The notes beneath the pieces were generated by a model. That model ran no database searches. It was not told the origin of the DNA and was given only the letters and a program-made list of their open reading frames with translations. Positions 10,368 through 23,700 of a stretch of DNA of 64,000 nt are shown in pieces; position 1 is the first letter of the stretch; every line of letters starts with the position of its first letter. A program made the translations under genes and the position numbers. Origin of the DNA: Ornithodoros turicata (Eukaryota > Arthropoda > Arachnida > Ixodida > Argasidae); NCBI RefSeq assembly GCF_037126465.1, contig NW_026999320.1:3534001-3598000 (forward strand). Direction: 5' to 3'.

Positions 10368-11257
10368 CTCCCTGTTTAAAAAAGTACACATTTCAGAAAA
10401 TGCATAGTCAGTCACTCTGCAATATTTGCTCAGGTGCTGTGTCAGCTACGCTCTACAGGTTTTTCCCACCAGCCATATAAAATGCCATAACCCGCGTGCC
10501 CTATAATCTAACCCTTGTGCCATATAAATCACTCCACTGTGCATTTTCCTGTTCTCGGCAAGCAGGTGATGTGGTTCACTTGGTGACTATATCAATGAGG
10601 TGGTGGTGCAGCTCAAAATTGTTGCTGGATTCATTTATGTGGCACACTGGTTAAATTACATCACCTATAGAATAATACAGGTGACATCTGGAGTGCGGAA
10701 GAGCACCTGTAGTAAACTGCTCACATTATTGCAGTCATAATTTTTTTTAAATACCTAATTGGTCAGTCCCAGCTAGTAAGCCAAAGGAATTCTTACTCTT
10801 TGTGGTCTGCAGCTTAGAGGCGACAAGAAATAAGTTTCGGGCACATGAAATAATGTTACAAAGGGAAAAAGTTATGTATAATAAATTATTACTAGGATGT
10901 CCCTACATTTGTAATAATGTTCCAAATAAGCCGTCAATGGCAAAGTACGTGATAACTAGCTGAATAAATAATCACACTGAGTCTATCTTTCATTTCATCG
11001 ATTCTTGTGAAGGTGTTGTAGTAAACTACATTGCGTGTAAGATTGGGTGAAGTATTGAGAGAGTAAATTTCACAGTAGGCCGTTTTGTGCAGTTTCCTTT
11101 ACACGATGAAGTAGACTTTCAGAATTATGGAGACACAAGCAACATAAAAGCCACAGCAAACGAAAATAGCACTAAGCTATAGCTATAGCATCAAAAACGT
11201 TTGAGTGATTGCAGTATGTCAGTGGTCGCACTATTATGCAGGTTATTACAGTTGCAC

Positions 11258-11519
11258 TTGCTCATATAGAAGCGTTCTCCAGAGTTTGAAGTGTCTAGCA
11301 GGTGGTCAGTAAATTGCCTAGCCACACGAAGCAGTACAGAATGCATGTATTCCGTTGCTTGGCCCCAAACAACATCATAGCTTGTTAGGTTAATCAAAGG
11401 AGAAGGACCCTTGAGACCGTTGATTGGCGTTTCACACTCCACAGCGAGCTCCATGTCACGAACAATTCCTTCTGCTGTCCGCTCTTGACTGGGTTTAGCA
11501 GTGAGAAATCTCACTGCAC
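11258..11519 (-). CDS. Transposase A exon 3
   Basis: The exon starts after the acceptor TTAAAG with GAVRFLTAKPSQERT and includes INGLKGPSPLINL, YDVVWGQATEYMHSVLLRVA and RFYMS. It aligns with unit C (VVKYTF, VNGIKGPSAVAKL, LDLVCGFPPDYLRCVLEGVV, WYIGN). The GxKGPS and WGxxxEYMHxVLL pattern is typical of the tnp2-like animal transposases. It leaves by donor CAA/GTGCAA in phase 2. The exon is open. Confidence 0.75.
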
Positions 11520-11943
11520 CTTTAAGATACGTACAAAGAACGGTGGAAGATAAATAGCATTAAAAACGGACATGTTTCGTGCTGCATTAAAATCGATGGA
11601 AACCCTCAGTGCAGCGTAAAAATTAACAGCGCACACACCACAAACCAGGCAGTGGACTCACAAATCATACTTTATTTCCCAAACAACATTCATCATTAGA
11701 ACCCACTTCCAGTCTTCCTCTCTGCCCTCATTGACTGGCTGCGGAGAGGAAGGCAGGAAGATGGCTGTGATATTATAAGTATGTTGTTCAAGAAAGAAAC
11801 CTTGGTTTGTCAGTACATTGCCCTTGTTGTGTTTTGTCCGTTTTTATGTTTAACCCTGCGCTCAGGTTTTCATCGAATTTAAGTGGTAGAAATTTGCACA
11901 CGTTTATAGCAAACACACTGGCTGGCAGAGATGGGGGACGTAC

Positions 11944-12113
11944 CATCGGTGTGCTCCCCTCGCACCATGCACCAGGGACAGCTGAAGAAGCCACTATACA
12001 GAACCTGATTCTGCATTGCAGCACGTGCAGGGGCATCTACGCAGCAACAAAAGCCGTAGTGAGTTATGTGTCCAAAGCACGGGTGGCATCTGTTCCAGGT
12101 GATCGACAAACTT
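11944..12113 (-). CDS. Transposase A, catalytic block downstream of the LINE insertion
   Basis: The minus strand contains HYGFCCCVDAPARAAMQNQV, then FFSCPWCMVRGEHTD, and leaves by donor GATG/GTACGT. It corresponds to AVSIVCCCVDSPACASLLNA and YYGCSWC in unit C. The Asp of the VDxPA motif is the likely second catalytic acidic residue of the family. Joined across the LINE it continues the frame that ends MTLFLGK at 12693. Confidence 0.7.
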
Positions 12114-12690
12114 CGACAAACAGACGTTAGAATATGCCAGCAACGTGTGGGACCCACACAAGAAAAAGCACATTGATACATTAGAAAGCGTACAAAATAA
12201 GGCGTTAAGATGTATATTTTCTGCTTACAGTAGGCTTACATCCGTAACTCAATTGACAAATCGTGCAAACCTTGATACCCTCGAGAAACGTAGGAAACTA
12301 AATCGACTTAAAATGTTTTATGCGATTTATACTGGTCAGTTGGAGGTTGATGCTACTCGCTATATGTCTCCAAAGCTACAAGAAAGATCGCTACGGTCAG
12401 CTCATCAGCATACATTAAAGCCATATCAGAGTAGAGTAGACGTATTCAAGTTATCTTTCTTTGTGAGAACGCTGGAGGAGTGGAACCGGTTGCCAGTTCA
12501 TTTGCTTAGTGATGTATGTAACGATACTGTGTTTAGTCGGCTGTTAGAAAGTGTTGTGTAGCATGTGGTAATAGTGTGTATAGATGTTTAAAGCGTTTCT
12601 TTAATGTACTGATATGTTATCTGTGTGAACATGTGGCTCTCCCGTAACGGCCCGGTAGGGCCCACAGTATTAATAAATAATAAAAAAAAC
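12114..12690 (+). mobile_element. 5'-truncated LINE (CR1/Jockey-like C-terminal tail) inserted in transposase A
   Basis: The plus strand encodes LEYASNVWDPHKKKHIDTLE from about 12127, then QNKALRCIFS, and ends VRTLEEWNRLPVHLL with a stop at 12559-12561. The VWDPH and EWNRLP motifs belong to the domain after the reverse transcriptase in CR1/Jockey-like LINEs. The 3' end has a GC-rich complementary pair (GGCCCGGTAGGGCC) and an AATAAATAATAAAAAAAA tail. The flanks share AAACTT (12108-12113 and 12687-12692), a possible short target duplication. Skipping the insert restores the transposase reading LGK-F-V-D. Confidence 0.75.
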
Positions 12691-13849
12691 TTGCCGAGGA
12701 ACAAAGTCATGTTTGGATGAGTTGGCCCAAACCAAAGTTCAGCAAGACATGTGCTTGACAGGCGATCCATGACTGGCTCTTCGTTGATTATGAACTGTAA
12801 GGGCCATACCGAAGCTTTTGATGACTTAAATACCGGGCTACCATCACTACTAAATGTAACTGTGAGATCGCTCCACTTCAGTGCAGCTTTAGGTCCTTGT
12901 ACATGCTGCCACTGGTAATGTCGGTGATATGTGTTGCGTCACTTCGAGCTTTCTGGTTTAGTCTTTGAAGATTTGTGAACTGTTTTTCAGAAGTTTTTTT
13001 GGTAACATGTGATACCTGGTCAGGAAGGTCGAGAATTGTGAAAAAGTGCCCTCTGTTTCTTAACTCGGTAACTGTAAATTGTGTTTGGCAGGTGCTGCAG
13101 ATCAGCTCATCTTGCGCCCCGTGTTCCTCCTTTAAAAGGCACTGGCAAAAATCACAATAGCAATAGCTGGTAGCATTTTTCAGCTTGTGTGCCCATATTT
13201 TCCGTGTCATGTGCTTTGTTCTTGGAAGAACGTCTGTACCAAACAGTACATTGATAATGTTTAATAAATTGTCTAGGGTACTGCATGTCAATCCATGCGA
13301 TACGACAAAGCTCAGTATCATAGCAAGTGCTGCTGCTTTGCTCATGGTCCCATTTGGCAGCATGACGCCCTCAAATTCTTGTAGAACACTTGCTACACAT
13401 GATCCAGCAACAGAAGTCTCTTCGAGGTAGGATGGGTCGTCGGCGACGCCACGAAGGAGCTCATCACCAGACGTTTCACTGAACCATTCTGAGATATCAC
13501 TTAGGAGGCTATTGATGTCAGATGCTTCACTGATATCAGTTGCGTCCCTGAGCACCTGAGTGTCAAACGCAGAGTCGCTTTCACTGGATCCGATCGCGAC
13601 AGTTTCCTCTGCATTTCGATTCGACTGCACACCGAACTCAGCCGCAACACTTTCAGGGCAACAAGCGAGACCACTCACAGGCGTATTACGCAAGCATCAA
13701 GCATCTGAGGTTCCCGGCAGTTGAGAGGAGTTGTCGGGATCACATAAATCATGTTTTGATCTCTCACGTAGTGTTGACTTCGGTACGTTGAAGGTTTCGC
13801 CTGGCTCCAGGTACATTTTCCGGCGTCATTTCAAGCGTGGTTGTTCCAT
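12691..13849 (-). CDS. Transposase A, N-terminal coding block
   Basis: The longest open part is 13693-12878, including LEEFEGV-like text, LDNLLNIINVLFGTDVLPRT, KHMTRKIWAHKL, and the Cys-rich CYCDFCQCLL with CSTCQTQF. After a frameshift near 12878 it continues KWSDLTVTFSSDGSPVFKSS and ends MTLFLGK. Upstream of 13693 the frame has TGA at 13697-13699 and earlier reads RRKMYLEPGETFNVP, equivalent to KKRYRSYLEAG in unit C. Candidate starts are the ATG at 13849 (with a TGA seven codons later) and the ATG at 13816. Unlike unit C, no intron separates the first 38 codons from the rest. Confidence 0.7.
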
Positions 13850-14573
13850 TATCGTGTGGTGATACCTGTGTTTCACAGCAACAGTAACCTGAGGCCTGCG
13901 GCATTCGTCGCAACCCCACTGTGCACTATATGCCACTTCGCAGATGCAACAAAAAAGAGAAAGAAAGAACACTAATTTATAGCGAACAAATGCTGACGAG
14001 AATCACGAAAACAGCACACATGCTGAAAGTGACGTTCACGATGCTACAGTCGATAGCGCTTCCTTTTATACGTCGCAAATAATGCCTTTGTTGTTTTGCA
14101 GTTCCAAAGCCTTTTTTTTTTTTTGTTGTTGTTACTCACGACATGTCCAAACCCGGGAAATGCTATATAAACGTGGTGACATTGTGGCATCTTCAAATCG
14201 AAAAAGCGGCCGCATGACAAATGTTTTGGTATGTTTGTCGGTGTTTACTCACATCGCCCAAGAGAAAACAAGCTAGTGTGTGATGCATTCCAAATCAAGC
14301 TAAGAATGCGACATAATAATGCGGAATAGTTTTTTTTTCTACGTACATCTAAAGGCGTCTCAGCGAGAGGAAATTGGATGCACATAATCTGTTACATAGC
14401 GTGTGCCAGTTGGAAAAAGGAAACTTGTTGTATGGGTGACCACACAACACTGTACACCATGAACGGCATGTGTGTGTGTGTGTGAGTGAGTCCCCTGTGT
14501 AAGCGGGTTGCGTCTCACTGTGCTAGCGTGATCTGCGTATAGTACCAATTTGTCTGTGTATTGTACTAGCATT
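13850..14573. promoter_or_regulatory. Divergent intergenic region of unit A
   Basis: About 0.72 kb separates the first transposase codon (minus) from the first BEN codon (plus), so it should contain both promoters. It includes TATATAA at 14164-14170, a T13 run near 14107, and a TG microsatellite at 14469-14484. The counterpart in unit C is 42170-42741. Promoter activity is inference from position. Confidence 0.45.
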
Positions 14574-14757
14574 ATGTTCTATGCGCTTGTCGAATACGTG
14601 GTCGACAAGATACATGTTATCGTGCGCGTGTCGCTGATCAAAAACTTCAATCCGAAGGCTTGTGACGATTTTGACGATGGTGACAAGTTAGTGTATTGGC
14701 GCTCGCCGAACGGAGAGTTCGAGAAGTATTACGGGGCGAAAGTTTTTCTTCTTGGAG
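14574..14757 (+). CDS. BEN gene A exon 1
   Basis: The start ATG at 14574 gives MFYALVEYVVDK, then SLIKNFNPKACDDFDDGDKL, VYWRSPNGEFEKYYGAKVF and LLGG at donor GGAG/GTGAGT. Unit C exon 1 has the same plan (GFYPQHADDFDAG, VYWEGDEKTKGGYYEAE). The conserved spacing D-D-F-D, V-Y-W, Y-Y-x-A defines the module. It ends in phase 1, as in unit C. Confidence 0.7.
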
Positions 14758-17700
14758 GTGAGTCTAGTTGTGACCTGTGTATTCTGCCAGTATGTTTCGG
14801 ATTCGTAACGTTTTACTGAATTTGCTTTACCGCCAAGAAAAACGGTTTCCCAAACCGAAAGTTAACGCCGGGTGGAGCTTTCGGAACTACTGCGAAATGT
14901 TTCCTCAATGAACTAAATAGGCCTGCAAATTAACAGACCATTCCACGGACTACGCGCACCTGTTTGTACCTGATCATATCTGAGTCAACGTCTCAGTCAT
15001 GATCTGAATGGACGACCGAACCGAAAGTAGACGCGCGCGTCCATCGTGTACGTCGTGAAGAAAATGAAAGCGTTTATACTGTTTGTCATCCGCGATGATG
15101 GGCGTTCGCTGTGATGGTACAATCTAAACTGGCGGTGTGGAGGCCAGGCAGGGCCAGTGTGTTTTTATTTAATGGCTGCGTTGCAACGGACTTCTGGACG
15201 ACCAACGAATTAGGGAACTGCCGAATTCGCGGTGAGTGGAATTGATTCACATTGAGTTTGGGACATACGCGTTCTTTGAGCCCAGCTATTGTGCATGGTT
15301 GATGTTGATGTAGGAAAAACCTATTTTTGTCTCATCACACTGTCAGGGCATGCGAATAAGTTGATGCCAACTACTGCGAAATCTTCCCTCGATGAACTAA
15401 ATAGACGTGCTAATTAACAGACCATTCCACGGACTACGTGCACCTCTTTGTACCTGATCATATCTGAGTCAACGTCTCAGTCACGATCTGAATGAACGAC
15501 CGAACAGAAAGTAGACGTGCGCGTCCATCGTGTACGTCGTGAAGAAAATGAAAGCGTTTATACTGTTTTTCAACCGCGATGATGGGCGTTCGCTATGATG
15601 GTACAATCTAAACTGGCGGTGTGGAGGCCAGGCAGGGCCAGTGTGTTTTCATTTAATGGCTGCGTTGCAACGGACGTCTGGCCGACCAACGAATTAGAGA
15701 ACTGTCGAATTCGTGGTGAGTGGAATTGATCCACATTGAGTTTCAGACATACGCGTTCTTATTGTGCATGGTTGATGTTGATGTATGAAAAACCTATTTT
15801 TGTCTCATCACACCGTCATGGCATGCGAAGAAGATGCCAAGCTGCAGCATGAGTTCCATCAAACTGTTGAGTACAGACGTATTGTAATAATTCCAGATAA
15901 TCGCAGCTCACTTATGCGTCAGATTTCCAAGTCTGGGTATAAAGTTCTAGACATCATTGAACCGGTCACCGGAGATGAATAACAACCTGAGGTAGGTTCT
16001 TTGAACATAGTAGGAGGAGGCAAGATAGTTGGTGCAAAGTCGAAGAGGGCAACATCCTTCAGCTTGAGGAAAGCACGGTACAACAATTTTCTAGCTGAAA
16101 TCAAAAGGTGTTCCTATAAACATTTCAGAAATAAATGCCCTTGAGCCATACTATCAAACAGAGCACGTTAGATACTTTTATAGGGCCCTATCCTCGTCAA
16201 AACTAATCGACCTCGATTACTTTACGTCACAAACAGTAGGGCAGGGCTGCCACGAAATACTCCCCTTAAATCCCAGCCGTTTCAATTGAAATTTATACCT
16301 AGTTTTCCTTCGCAGCCTCTCGACCCTATCTCGGACCGTCAGCCTACGTCATTTTGACGTAACAATGACGTAAAAGATTAGTTTCAAAGCTGAAAAGTAA
16401 TGTAGCGAAAGATGGTCGATTACTTTGAGCGGCGACGGGTTCCGTGATGGGTCCGTATGTGCATTTCCGTTTATTGTGTTGTATGTACTATAAAGTCTGT
16501 ATGTGCTCGTTACAACAAAAGATCATATCCTTCTTCGTTGTGTTTAATAATGACAGAAAAGCACCGCTGCACAACGCGCTTCACCGCGTAACACCGTTTC
16601 CCTGCGCCGATCGCGGCGTCTATGCGTGAAAGTGGCGCGCTTTTCGAAGCGTCGTCAGAGCCGTCGTACAATCAATGTTATGGCAACATAGCCGTGTGAA
16701 CACAAAAAAAACTCATCCATCAAAGTTCACTGTTTGTTGAGTAAAACTATCAATGCTCATTTGCGGACCATTACCACCCCCACAGCTCACGAGCAAAAGA
16801 AGCATATTGAAATGCGACTTATCATTTCGCACGTCGAGCACACGACAGAGATTTCCCAACACCCCCCCCCCCCAGGGGGCGTGTACACCCTCCCTGCAAC
16901 CCCCCCCCCCCCTGAAATTTATCAGGTGACCCCACCACCAACCACCAGCTCGGCCACCAACACGTTCTGGTAGTGAGTCCGGCGCAACGAATTACATCCT
17001 GTACTGTCAAACTTGGGCTGTAGGACCACAGTCATGCAGATGATCGTACCATGCATTTGTCCAAAATCCAATGTGGTATATTCCGCGCATATACGAGCAA
17101 AAATGCGTGTGGGCACGCAAACTCAATGTGGATCATCAAGAACCATTTGCGCCCAACTCAATCAAGCGAGTATTCTGTTTTTTTTTCGTCTTAGGTTTTC
17201 ACCGGTGGTTGCTAGGTATTCATTGAGCTTCGTGAGACAAGGTGCTAGTCTTTTTTGTTTGTCACTGGTGTGATTATGCATCTTAATGTTGAAATGCCGT
17301 TCATAATAAATTTGTATTCTAATGTACTGTGTTCTAACGTAATAGCATGTACAAATAAAACGGGAAAGCTGTGCAGATATGTCACCATTGTGCCACGATT
17401 CTTTCCGTATCTAAGAAAAATTCCGTAAGTGGAACCTTCACCAAGCATACCCCCCCCCCCTTCAAAGCTCGGCACCCCCCCAGCGATGAATTTCTGGGGA
17501 ACTCACTGGCACACGAACACATAGAAAAATATCAAGAAATGCTCATAAGTAAAGCTCAAGATTTAAAGCACGAACAGATTTCTCATAAACGCGTTTACGG
17601 CTCGCGCCACACTGTCCGTTCGACCCTTTGCATGGTCCTTTGCGGTTTTATCGTGTTGTTGCCTGCCATCAGCGCCATCTCACAGGCACATCCCGCATTA

Positions 17701-20700
17701 TAAATGGCAAGTACAGTCACGGTGTCACACAAGCACTGCCGTGAAAAATGACAAACAACAAAAGAGGAAATTACGATCGTGCTTTTCCGCGCATTTTGCA
17801 CGAAATTCAGTTTTACGCTGGTAGAGTTTTCCGTTTTCGACACCAAAGAACCGAAGCAACACGGCAGGGCGGGCAGGTCACAGGTGTCGCCTTCGGGTTC
17901 TCAGGAGGAAACACCGATAAGGCGGGTCGCTTTCCAAGATAACACGTTGGACCATCGGTTGATAAAAGGTGTCAACACTTTTACTATTCACGCCTTTTCC
18001 AAATGTGCACCAATGACAGAAGACATTTGAAGTAATCGAAGTCGATTACTTTGACCAGGATAGGGCCCTAGGCCTACATCAGTATGCAGATAGTCGCTAA
18101 ACATGGGCATACAAGTAATATTCTAACAGCGACTGGACCTGAAACGAATATCGGTTACGATTCAGTGTTGAACTCTGAAAGTGGTTATACACTCTTAAAA
18201 ATGAACTTCACCACATAGCACGCTCCTAGCCAACCATCATCCCCAATGACAACGTTCTCGCTCTAGATTTGTTGAAAACGGGAGGAGGAGCCTATTTTGT
18301 GCCATTATGCACGGCACAAAATAGGCTCCTCCTCCCGTTTTCAACAAATCAGGGGCGAGAACGTTGTCATTGGGGATGATGGTTGGCTAGGAGCGTGCTA
18401 TGTGGTGAAGTTCATTTTTAAGAGTGTAGTTACAGGATTCACCGTTTTAATATTTGTGGCTACGGTGACCAAACACTTGACCAAACACTTGAACCAGTCC
18501 TTTTTGTGTGTTGTTGTTGTATAACCTGAGAAGCATCTGTGGGCCACATGGAGGTAACAAAATGAGCTACAAAGTGCAAACGTGTAAAAATAAACATAAT
18601 TATCTGTTGCATAATTATATGTTATAGGAAAGGAAAACTGTGTGCATTCAGCGGTTTAGCAGTTGGATGTGGAAAGAAACAATGTCGAACGCTTTGTATC
18701 ACAATCATACATATCATACTTCATAAGGCGCGTATGTGATACATGTCATACCACGAGTAAGATAGCACGTTGTCTGCACAACTGAAACATAAGACGAAGA
18801 AATTCCTCTATCAGAAGCAGGTACTACGACATTTTACAAATTGCCTTAACACTGTATGTTTGCCTCAATTTTGTGAACTTAAATCAGTCACCACAGATTG
18901 AGCAAGTGTTTCCAGGCAAAATAGCATGGGGCAGTCATCCCTGATTGTTTATAAAGTGACATGGTCGGTTGCAGTATCTGGAACGTTTGGTGTGGATGTG
19001 TTGTTAACCTATTATGTGGCGACAATCACAGGGTTACTTTTTTAATACAGCAGTATTGCTTATGGTGTTTTATATTTCAATTAGAAGGGCATACCTCATC
19101 ACAAGGAGGTAAAAAAGAATCAAGCTGCTGCACGACAGGAACAACAGAAGCAAATAATAAAGAGGAAGCGTGAGAAAGAAGCATCTGAATATTCAGATTC
19201 TGAAGACGAGCTGATCCCGAACTCCATGTTACGGAAGCAGAAGCGCGAGACAAGACGTCTACAAGACGAAAATAAAACACTCACTCAGAAACTTGACCAG
19301 GAACGTGAGTTGTGCACTGACCTTCAGAATGCTCTCCTACAAAAATACTGTACGGCCAGATTTTTAAGTCTGTTCTTATTATGCATGGAGATATTTATTT
19401 GCTTTTGCAGTTCCCATGAAAGATTCAGCCACATGCAAAGATGTACCAAGAGCTTCGAATGCACAAGAAAAATGCATGGTATACATGATACAGGTAAACG
19501 TTACATGCCTGTATGTGTTGCTGTTGTCAGGGAGAGAAATTAACCACCACTCAAGAACACATGAGCAGCCAGCTACATGGTTCTGAGCTGCACGACCTGG
19601 ATGTTCTCCCTGGTGTGAGATGCCCACCACACGAGGCTGAGTACCGTGCTCAGTCACTTTTTCCAGACATCTTGCCGACAGCTATGGGTGATGAACCCTG
19701 TGTGATGTCGGAAACTCTTGCTGAGACTTCAAGCAGCCCGGTAATAGAACTTTGGAGCATATTTTTTTACATTTCCTTTTGTAGCAGTTTTGCATATCCA
19801 ATTAATTGGTTAAATAAATTTGCGGGACAACATAACTAAGGCGCCCTTGCACTGGAACGACACGACAATGGCACCAACAAGTGATAGACAGTGTTACCAT
19901 ATGTTGTATCACTAAACGAAGCTGCCACACTGGAACATCAAGCAGTGGGGAAGGCAGACAGACAAGATGTCACCTGAGTGTGACAGACCTGGGTGACAAA
20001 TTACGTGGACAGTGTCTGACGATGTGTCGTCAGTGGTTTGATGGTGCCGAAACATTCTGCCGACATACTATGGCAAATCAATGGCATATGTGTTTTATTT
20101 TTCCTTCTTCATGAGCCGCTGCCTGTTTGTGCACAGTGAACATATATGTTTAGGGTTCACAATTAATATTTCAAACCGACAGGGTATGGCCTTACCCGTA
20201 ACCCTTTCTGGGTGTTTCTGACAATGCATGTAGCTACCATTTTGTACAGGTGCAGAGCCCACTGATTATTGTCCTGCTTAACCTCAGTTTACTTTCGTAG
20301 TCTTTGCTGTTGTCATATGCCAATCTACCCGGCTCATTATTTATTATTTATATAATTTATATTTTATTTAATATTTATTTAATTTTTGCTGGGGGCCGCA
20401 CACGCTGCCACTTCAGCACACCTGTTTTAAGATGTCTGGAGACAAAATTTGTCCTCAGTCTTGCCAGTGTGACAGCATCTGTACGATTGACAAAAATATG
20501 CTGCTGTTAGCTACTGCTATAAGACAGCGTCAATTTGGCTCTGAAATTTCTATCTTACTCTTTTTAGGGACAAGTACTCTCACTGCTGCCGTCTCAGAGC
20601 CAAGTTGAAGCCACAAAGGAGATAAGTGAAGTCAATGCAGGTAGCAAAATCAGGAATTTTTTTGTTGCAATACATAAATTCTCAAGCCAGACACTTCACT

Positions 20701-23700
20701 GTTCTTAATTCTTTTTTTTTTTTCTTTTCGGGTAGGTGCATGTGGTGCGCGACCTAACTGATAAACCTCAATTTCCAAGCACTACCACTGCACTGTCTTT
20801 CTCCTTGAAATGTCTCTTTTGCAGTTCATTACAGGTTTGTATGTACGCTATGATTCTCAAGTCATGTAAAAAGCCTCGAAGCCTGGGGAAGGGCTATAAG
20901 TTTGGGTTCGTATTTCATGTTGTCCTTTTCCTCCAGACTTCTTTTTTGCGCAAATGCTAGACATTATTGACATTTTAACGATTTTGTAACTTTTTCTTTT
21001 TTGGCATGTGCACATCTTTTGAGCTAAAACTGGGCTTTTTATAAAACAGGCTTCAAACTGTGGACCAGCATATCCCTGAGCGCAGCATCTGGTAAAGCAG
21101 ACATAGAAGCACCCATACAGCTTCCCACTTTGCCAATTGCCGCAGTAGGAGACAGGGTAGGAACCATGTGTCAGACTCAGCAAGCTGCACCCTTGTATGG
21201 CATATTAACCAGAATTCGAGATAACTCGTTACTTTAACCAAGTTCCTTTCTTTGTAACTTGTAACTTAACTCGCTATTTTTTACGCCGTGATAACTTTCA
21301 GAGGAACTCGTTCCATTTCCAGGTAACTTTGTCAAAGTATCTTAAGTTCCAAGTTACTTTTAACTCGCTTTTCACTCACGTCCACATAGTTTCTTGTTTT
21401 CTCTCTGGTTCCTTCATGGCATTTTTTGTCATAAAACGTGATAGTCAATCAATTACAGTATTTTATTCAGGGAGTAAGAACAGCTGCCATTGGAATCAAC
21501 CCGAACCATTGTGCACCCCCAGGAAGCAAGGTGCAAAGCGTTCGAGTAGACATCTACCAGAGAAACGTCATCATGACATTGGTAGACACACTGAAACCGA
21601 AACAAATCGGAAGGAGAGGGCTGGGTTCGACGAACGGGCACATGTTTGCTGCCACTCAATGAAAGAAAAGCAGGACCGAGGGTCGCGACCCTTTAAGGGC
21701 CCATATCGTAATCCCCTCAAGACCGTGGCTTTCGGGCGCGACCTTATTCACCTCTAGCTTTGAGCGTAGTTCAATTCTACCAAATTTGTGGCGCTGTGCA
21801 ACATTATGACGTCATTTGTTTACAAAAAGGGAGAGGTGTATTGTTGGACACAAACGAAAACGATCGGAGCGTGTTGCACTCCTCCGCAGGCAACTCAAGG
21901 TCTAAATCAACTGCTCACGCGCGCTGCACCTGTGTTATGCTATTTTGTGTCCGAAGTAACTTGGAAGTAACTCGTTCTTTTTTTAAGTAACTCAGTAACT
22001 GTAAGTTACATTTCACGCTAAAAACTTCGTTACTAACTTAGTTACATTTTTCACACGGTAACTTAACTTCTAACGAGTTCTTTTTGACGGGTAACTTCTC
22101 AATCTATGATATTAACTAATGTGTAGCAAATAAGACATTGCTGGCTGCATTTAACTTTTTTACAGTATGCTTCTAATTATGTCAGAGTTTGAAACTCTGC
22201 TTGTGTTTCCTTTCCTTTACAGCTCTGCCATGGTTGCAGTGTCATTGTGGCACACATTTTCTAACGATTCAGATATGTTGATGTTCATAGATTTTTTAGG
22301 AAAATCATGATGTCACATGCAGCCTCTATTGTACCAGGCTTCAAACTGTGGATCAGCATCCCTGAACGCAACCTCTGCTAAGCCTGACAGAGCACCTGTA
22401 CAGCTTCCGTCTTTGCAAATAGCCACAGTAGGAGGTAAGGTACGAACCATGCGTCAGACTGTTTGTAGAGCAGTGTATTTTGTAGAGCGCTGTTTTCACA
22501 GTTATGCGAAGCTAACTACATTTCAGTCAAGATGTGATTGTATGAAGAAAGTATCATTTTAGAGACGCTGGGCATACATTGAGGGTGAGCAGTGCAGGCC
22601 AAAAGGCATTCCTTCGTTGCAGTTACCAACATGTAGTAGCATAACCTATGAGCCTCATTTTGTGCTGAGAATGATCGAGATGCTGGGAACAGTCATGTTT
22701 ATTTAATAAAAGAGCACACCGACATACACAACAGGTTAAAACAATTTAAAGTGATGTTTCACATCCCATGCGGGATCCATGATCAGAAACAACATGCTAG
22801 CATCTAGCACACCCTATTTAAGGATCAAGGGAACATAGCATTGAGGCAGTGGCCGGGGTATCTCGAGATGGAGGAACATTATTTATATGTGGCATGTTGT
22901 TTCTGATCATGGATCCTGTGTGGGATCTGAAACAAAACTTTAAGTTGTTTTAAACTGTTAAGTATGTCGGTGTGCCTTTTAATTAAATAAACATGACTGT
23001 TCCCAGCATCTCGATGATTTTCAGCACAAAATGAGGCTCATAGGTTATGCTACATGTGCAGAATCTGCCCAACCATATTTGAGGATCAAGAGGACATAGC
23101 ATTGAGGCAGTGGCCCGGGGTATTTCGAGATGGAGACTATTGGGAATTTATTTATTTATAAGTACTGTTGACCCATGACGAGCCATAACAGGGGAGATAG
23201 AATTAGACATACTAATTACAGTACAGCAAGTACAGTGTCGAAGACAAAGTCAGAACAAAACCTGCGGTTCCTTCATACACCTACTACACTCACTCTTGCA
23301 ATGTAGAAGAGAAAAAACAGTAAAGAAGGAGGAACCACCAAAAAAGTCAAATATAACGCTCAGCAATGCAGAGTGCATAAAGCCCTCTAGTGCCCTATTG
23401 AGGGCCGGTAAATTGTGTATAGTTAGTGACAACGTTACTCCTACAATTGGGACCATCCACTTATCCGTGGAAGGCTCCTGCGATTGGCTACCAGCCTTTG
23501 CATGACGCCCCCGCTTCGTGATGTAGTGCAGGTTCTCTCTCCCCCCGCGCCATACTGCATTGGTGTGTTCTTGTGTGGAAGCGGGGTCATGTGTATGACT
23601 TATGTTGTCACTGACTATAGGTGTTCTACTATGTTTCGTGCAAGCCTATTGCGGTCTTCTGGTGTTCGAACAAGATATTATTGCTGAGAAATATTTATTC

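Larger units (their letters stand above)
1346..13849 (-). pseudogene. tnp2/CACTA-like transposase gene, unit A (multi-exon, broken by insertions)
   Basis: This is a cut-and-paste transposase of the tnp2 (EnSpm/CACTA-like) type, transcribed leftwards. Coding blocks are 13849-12691 plus 12113-11944, then 11519-11258, 10367-10111 and 8054-1346. Junction phases agree at each step: GATG/GTACGT to AAAG/GTGCAG, CAA/GTGCAA to GGAG/TCC, and CAG/GTACAT to CTAG/ATAATC. Family landmarks are a zinc-ribbon-like Cys region, the acidic motif SDGSPVFKSS, the second acidic motif CVDAPARA, KASEWRNWLLYYSLPC, and NVHKLLHLAKSV. Lesions are stops at 13697-13699 and 1951-1953 (a Trp codon in the relative), a frameshift near 12878, a LINE at 12114-12690, a 6-kb TTAA element at 2010-7987, and a lost 3' end. 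It is divergent from the BEN gene at 14574. Family assignment is from recognition of these motifs. Confidence 0.75.
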
